From: Anagrus nilaparvatae
Lineage: Eukaryota; Arthropoda; Insecta; Hymenoptera; Mymaridae
Length of the DNA: 64,000 bases
Assembly: GCA_022575985.1 (NCBI GenBank)
Contig: JAKSXM010000156.1
Location: 1,984,001 to 2,048,000 of the forward strand
Direction: 5' to 3'
Made by a program: the position numbers and the translations under genes. Of this stretch, positions 60,400-64,000 are shown piece by piece. How positions within the stretch are numbered: position 1 is the stretch's first letter; each line of letters opens with the position of its first letter. Under the pieces are notes generated by a model that was not told where the DNA came from, searched no databases, and worked only from the letters and a program-made list of their open reading frames with translations.

Positions 60400-63300
60400 T
60401 AGAGAAAAATTTAAAGACATTTTATAGATTCTTTACTATTCAGAAAACAAAAACATGATTGTTGTATCATAAATTAATTTTTTTACATTTAGTTTATCGA
60501 GATTATCATTAACGAATAATTGGGCCCTCTGAAAAACTAGATTTTGCATATCCAGGAGTCAAATGTACGATTTTTTATTTAAAAATGACTGTATTATTTG
60601 CAATTTATATTGTTTACGCTACATATTAGGACTATAAAAAGGCCCCTTTGAAAATTATTTGATAAATTTTTATTATGAGGCCTTAAATTCTCTAGATCAA
60701 AAAATACCGAAAAAATTGCATATCCAGTTAATAACACGAAGTTTAAATTATGAAATCACTAGCCGGCTAACATGATTCATAATAGGTCTTGAAGTATCTA
60801 AGTCTATAGAATACCAAAATAGTACACGAGATACTAATACTATACTAATACTATACCTTTTCAAATATTTTTCCTTAATTAATAATTTTAACTTTACTGG
60901 GGACAGAACTAGGCTCTTCTGAAAACTCTTAATGTGTTTGCATAATTATAAATGTGCAGTGAAACATGATTTTCTTAAGCAACAGAAACAAAAGTAAATG
61001 CAATACAGGGGGGGGCGGAGCCCCCCCCCTCCAACTTTTGCTAGGTTATAATTTAATATTTGTTCTTTGTTGACTGATTATAAAAAATATTTTGTTAATT
61101 AAGCTTTTGAAATTTAAAATTTTTATTTTATTTAATTTTTAAATCTAGGGCTATTGAATTTAGAGATACCATTTTTTATTTAGTCAAAAAAGCATGCCAA
61201 GAATTAGTCGAATCGGAATACTCATTCAATTAATCTCATGATTTCTTATCCAGAATGACCAAGTATAAAAATAAAATTATTGTATTCAAACTTTCTCCTA
61301 AAATCCCTATTGTTGGCTTTCATTTCTTTTTCTTCTTTTTTTTTTTTTTGTTATTGAATTTCGATACATTACAGGATTTGTATATATTTTAATCTTTGCG
61401 TGAAAAAAAGAATCGAGAAATTTAATAAAAGCCGAATATAAAACTCTTTTTATTTTTTTTTTTTCTCTTCTTTTTTTGGTACATATTCGTATAATAATAA
61501 ATAATCCTTTTCAATAATTCAATTGATACAAAAAAAAAATAAAATAAAAATAGTATTAAATTCATAAATCTCCGTAAACCTATCTCAAATTTTATATATC
61601 TTCTTTTAATAAATGTCAAATAATAACGATAGTGAATTTATAAAAGTGAAAAAAACAAACGAGCAATATGAAATTATTATCAAATATTATTCAGCAAAAA
61701 AAAATTAAATATTTCCAGGAATATATCAATTATAATTAAATGATATGAACGATTATATTATTATTATTAATTAATACCTGCATAATATACCTCTATAAGT
61801 ATATATCTGTTTTGTTTATACAATTTTAGGAATACGTAACTAACTTTTTAAGTTACATTTATTTTTAAATCATTTTTTATTCAAAACTTTTAATTTTCAT
61901 AATATTTCAGTAAAATTACGTATTTGCGGTTGTTTTTGACAACCCAGGTGTGAAAAGGTCTGCTAAAACAACTTACAAGGGGATTACCTTTAGGAAACCA
62001 AATTACAATCTATAGTTATATAGATGACTTTTAAATGTTGAAAAAACATCTCAGACACCCTCTGTTTATTCCAATGCGCCTTTTGAGCTTGGGAACACTA
62101 GGCTCAATGTTATTGAATATGGTTTTTTGGTAATTTTCAATATGCAATCTCGCAGGTTGCTATAGTCAATTAAACAAAAGTCATAAAGTCAAATTTTCAC
62201 GAGAATGGGTTTTATAGATCTTAAAAACTTTCTACATGCTCCAAATTACTAAACATTCTTTACTAATTCCTTTTCAATTATTTATATAATATAAATATTA
62301 TATAAAGATATAATTATTTTTAAAAAATTCAATTTTTAATATTATTTTTGAAAACCAATATTTTAGAAAATATTTAAAAAAAAAGAGACGAGTAAAAAAT
62401 GTTAGGAAACTTGCAGCTTGGCTCAGTTAACCAAAATAAGTAATCTTAGGTGGTTTATTTTGGTTTCTTATACATGATTTTATAAGCAACTGGTAAAATT
62501 TAGATAAAAACTGATAACACATTTATTTTCAGGGATACAAAAAATATCTGTAATAAATAAAAATTTAATAACTCCGCAAAAAGTAATCTAAAAATCACTA
62601 TTGACGAAAATTGAACCAGTATCGGTAAAGCAAGATTTCATATTCGTATTTAGTCACCCAAAAAGTATTTGTTGGAATATTTTACAGACCAGCAAAAATA
62701 GTGACTTTAATTTAAGAGTACAAAGAGATAGAACGTCAAAATGTATTTAAAATAATTAATCAAACGTATTAAATTAATATTTTAGTATAAGTTTTAAAAT
62801 AATTACATGTTTTATTAAATAGTTCCTTTTGAGGATTTGTACAAATTACAGCTTTTAAGTATAATATTTATTTTACATAAAATTGCTCAAACTTAAATTG
62901 CAGTAATAATAAAAATACTTGTAAAAAATGACAAATTAAATTATAAAAAATTAATCAGATAAAAAATAAATATAAATTGCTATCTATTTTATTTTTATTT
63001 TATTTTTTGTTATAAATTTTACAGTCAACTAATTCTTTACACGATATAAGAGATAAAAATAGAAAAGTAGAATTTAAAGTTTTTTATTTTTATTTTTTGA
63101 TTGAATGAACGAATACGTGTATAGACGATTGAAGTATTATATTTTTCCGATCACTTTGTATCTTTTCGCTCTAAAAAATAAAGAACGTTAAGTTTTCTAC
63201 TATTTTTTTTCTTCAAGAAAATAACATTTTATTTTATTATTTTATTATTATATTGTAAAATTTTTCAACTTTAATTTTTTCTTTTCTCATTACATTATTG
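60400..63300. other. AT-rich DNA, no gene recognised
   Basis: Contains the G/C-run hairpin H6 at 61005-61032 and, at 62030-62215, sequence shared with 17220-17350 and 46556-46580. The rest is simple AT-rich DNA with poly(T) runs. Confidence 0.4.
61005..61043. repeat. G-run/C-run hairpin H6
   Basis: GGGGGGGGCGGAGCCCCCCC stem, followed by CCAACTTTTGC, the same word that flanks the stem of H4 (GCAAAAGTTGGGGCGGGC). Likely a rearranged member of the H4 family. Confidence 0.6.
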
Positions 63301-63341
63301 TGAACTGCAATTTTATTTATTTATTTATGTAAGTGCGCAAT

Positions 63342-63698
63342 ATGCTTCTTAGTGTGTCATATACTGTGGGCTGTAGCACTCAAAATCAAGAATTCTATTA
63401 CGTATCTCACTATTTTCTCCCTATGTATGGAATTCAGACAACGAGGGCTACAGGTAATGGAATTTCCTTTCCTCGATATATGAAAGTCCCAATTGCAAGA
63501 TCTGCAGTACATCGTGCGATAGCTGCAGTAGAGAAAAACCCCACTCGAGTACAACCGACTACTTATATAAGTCAAATTACCAAGATAATTTTTCAAGAGC
63601 AAGCTTCGAACATCGGATTATCTTTCAATTCATCCATTCACATACCCAATATCAAGGACACTTTTTTTAATTATAAAAAAGTCTCGAAAAAAGTATAG
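63342..63698 (+). CDS. unassigned 118-codon open frame
   Basis: ATG at 63342 to TAG at 63696-63698 (MLLSVSYTVGCSTQNQEFYY ...; KVPIARSAVHRAIAAVEKNP). Balanced composition, moderate GC, but no recognised domain, and an overlapping 81-codon frame exists on the other strand. It lies next to a SINE-like head, so it may be repeat sequence. Confidence 0.25.
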   Translation: MLLSVSYTVGCSTQNQEFYYVSHYFLPMYGIQTTRATGNGISFPRYMKVPIARSAVHRAIAAVEKNPTRVQPTTYISQITKIIFQEQASNIGLSFNSSIHIPNIKDTFFNYKKVSKKV

Positions 63699-63712
63699 TA
63701 CTAAGATAGAGA

Positions 63713-63783
63713 TTCGAGATGGTCCCCCATCTAAGTATAGGCAGCCCAGTGCCCTAACGTTCAAACCACTACCAACATACCCC
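63713..63783 (-). mobile_element. SINE-like head with tRNA/5S rRNA resemblance
   Basis: Minus strand: TGGTAGTGGTTTGAACG (A-box-like), GGGCACTGGGCTGCC, then TACTTAGATGGGGGACC, identical to the core of arthropod 5S rRNA box C region as I recall it, and CTCGAATCTC, a weak B box. Not a complete 5S or tRNA. Best called a decayed polymerase III-type SINE head. Confidence 0.4.
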
Positions 63784-63789
63784 AGTATC

Positions 63790-64000
63790 ACACTTTTATT
63801 TTATTAACAATAAATAAAAAAAAATTACATTTTATGTTATACCAATAATTTTATTCCAAGTATTAATAATCAATCATTTTTTACTTAAAAGTATATGACG
63901 CAATGCGTCAATTACGAAAAAAGTCTGGCATTAAAAAGAACTATAAAGAGAAAACAAATGGTGACATAGAGTTTTTCATACATCATGCCAAGTAAAATGC
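63790..64000. other. no gene recognised; window edge
   Basis: AT-rich; nothing supportable before the end of the window. Confidence 0.4.

Overview
The window is AT-rich eukaryotic DNA that is almost entirely repeats and transposable elements. It is probably from an arthropod, most likely an insect. The support is an arthropod-type Abl kinase fragment with introns, an R1/TRAS-like non-LTR element, Ty1/copia, tRNA-derived SINE heads and many foldback elements; the species cannot be fixed from this sequence. Most of the 60-100 codon open frames are chance frames in AT-rich DNA, and I found no complete ordinary host gene.

Layout. (1) 1-12,100: a decayed Ty1/copia retrotransposon on the + strand with gag, protease, integrase, RT, RNase H, polypurine tract and a 3' LTR, but no 5' LTR in view. 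Its gag is split by about 4.4 kb of repeats: a terminal-repeat element built of higher-order tandem repeats, then a foldback with ~620 bp arms. (2) 12,100-13,000: one or two probable 3' exons of an unidentified host gene on the - strand. (3) 13,100-17,400: nested foldbacks flanked by TA dinucleotides. (4) 17,370-20,780: an inverted duplication of a genomic piece of the Abl tyrosine kinase gene. One arm was later hit by a 5'-truncated R1-like element with a 12-bp target duplication. Two CpG-rich hairpin elements abut it.

(5) 21,902-40,320: the main feature, an ~18.4 kb DNA transposon. Its ~3.1 kb terminal inverted repeats mirror each other without net indel for at least the outer 1.8 kb and are bordered by the 9-bp direct repeat TAATTAATA. 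The arms contain tandem sub-repeats and a dead C2H2 zinc-finger gene. The interior encodes a protein of ~1,600 residues in at least two exons: an Ulp1/C48-type cysteine protease domain, a zinc-binding region, an RNase H-fold DDE transposase core with a C-x2-H motif, a second Ulp1-like domain with Asn in place of the acidic residue, and a C-terminal C4HC3 (PHD-type) finger. The plan resembles the Drosophila FB/NOF foldback (Mutator-like) elements but is much larger, and the protein layout is not one I recognise.

(6) 40,320-64,000: gene-poor, with small non-autonomous elements (a TTAA-flanked element, two other terminal-repeat elements, CpG-rich hairpins), SINE/tRNA-like sequences, LINE tails and a dispersed repeat family. 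The only gene set that works together is the transposase with its long arms; the rest is decayed or non-autonomous.
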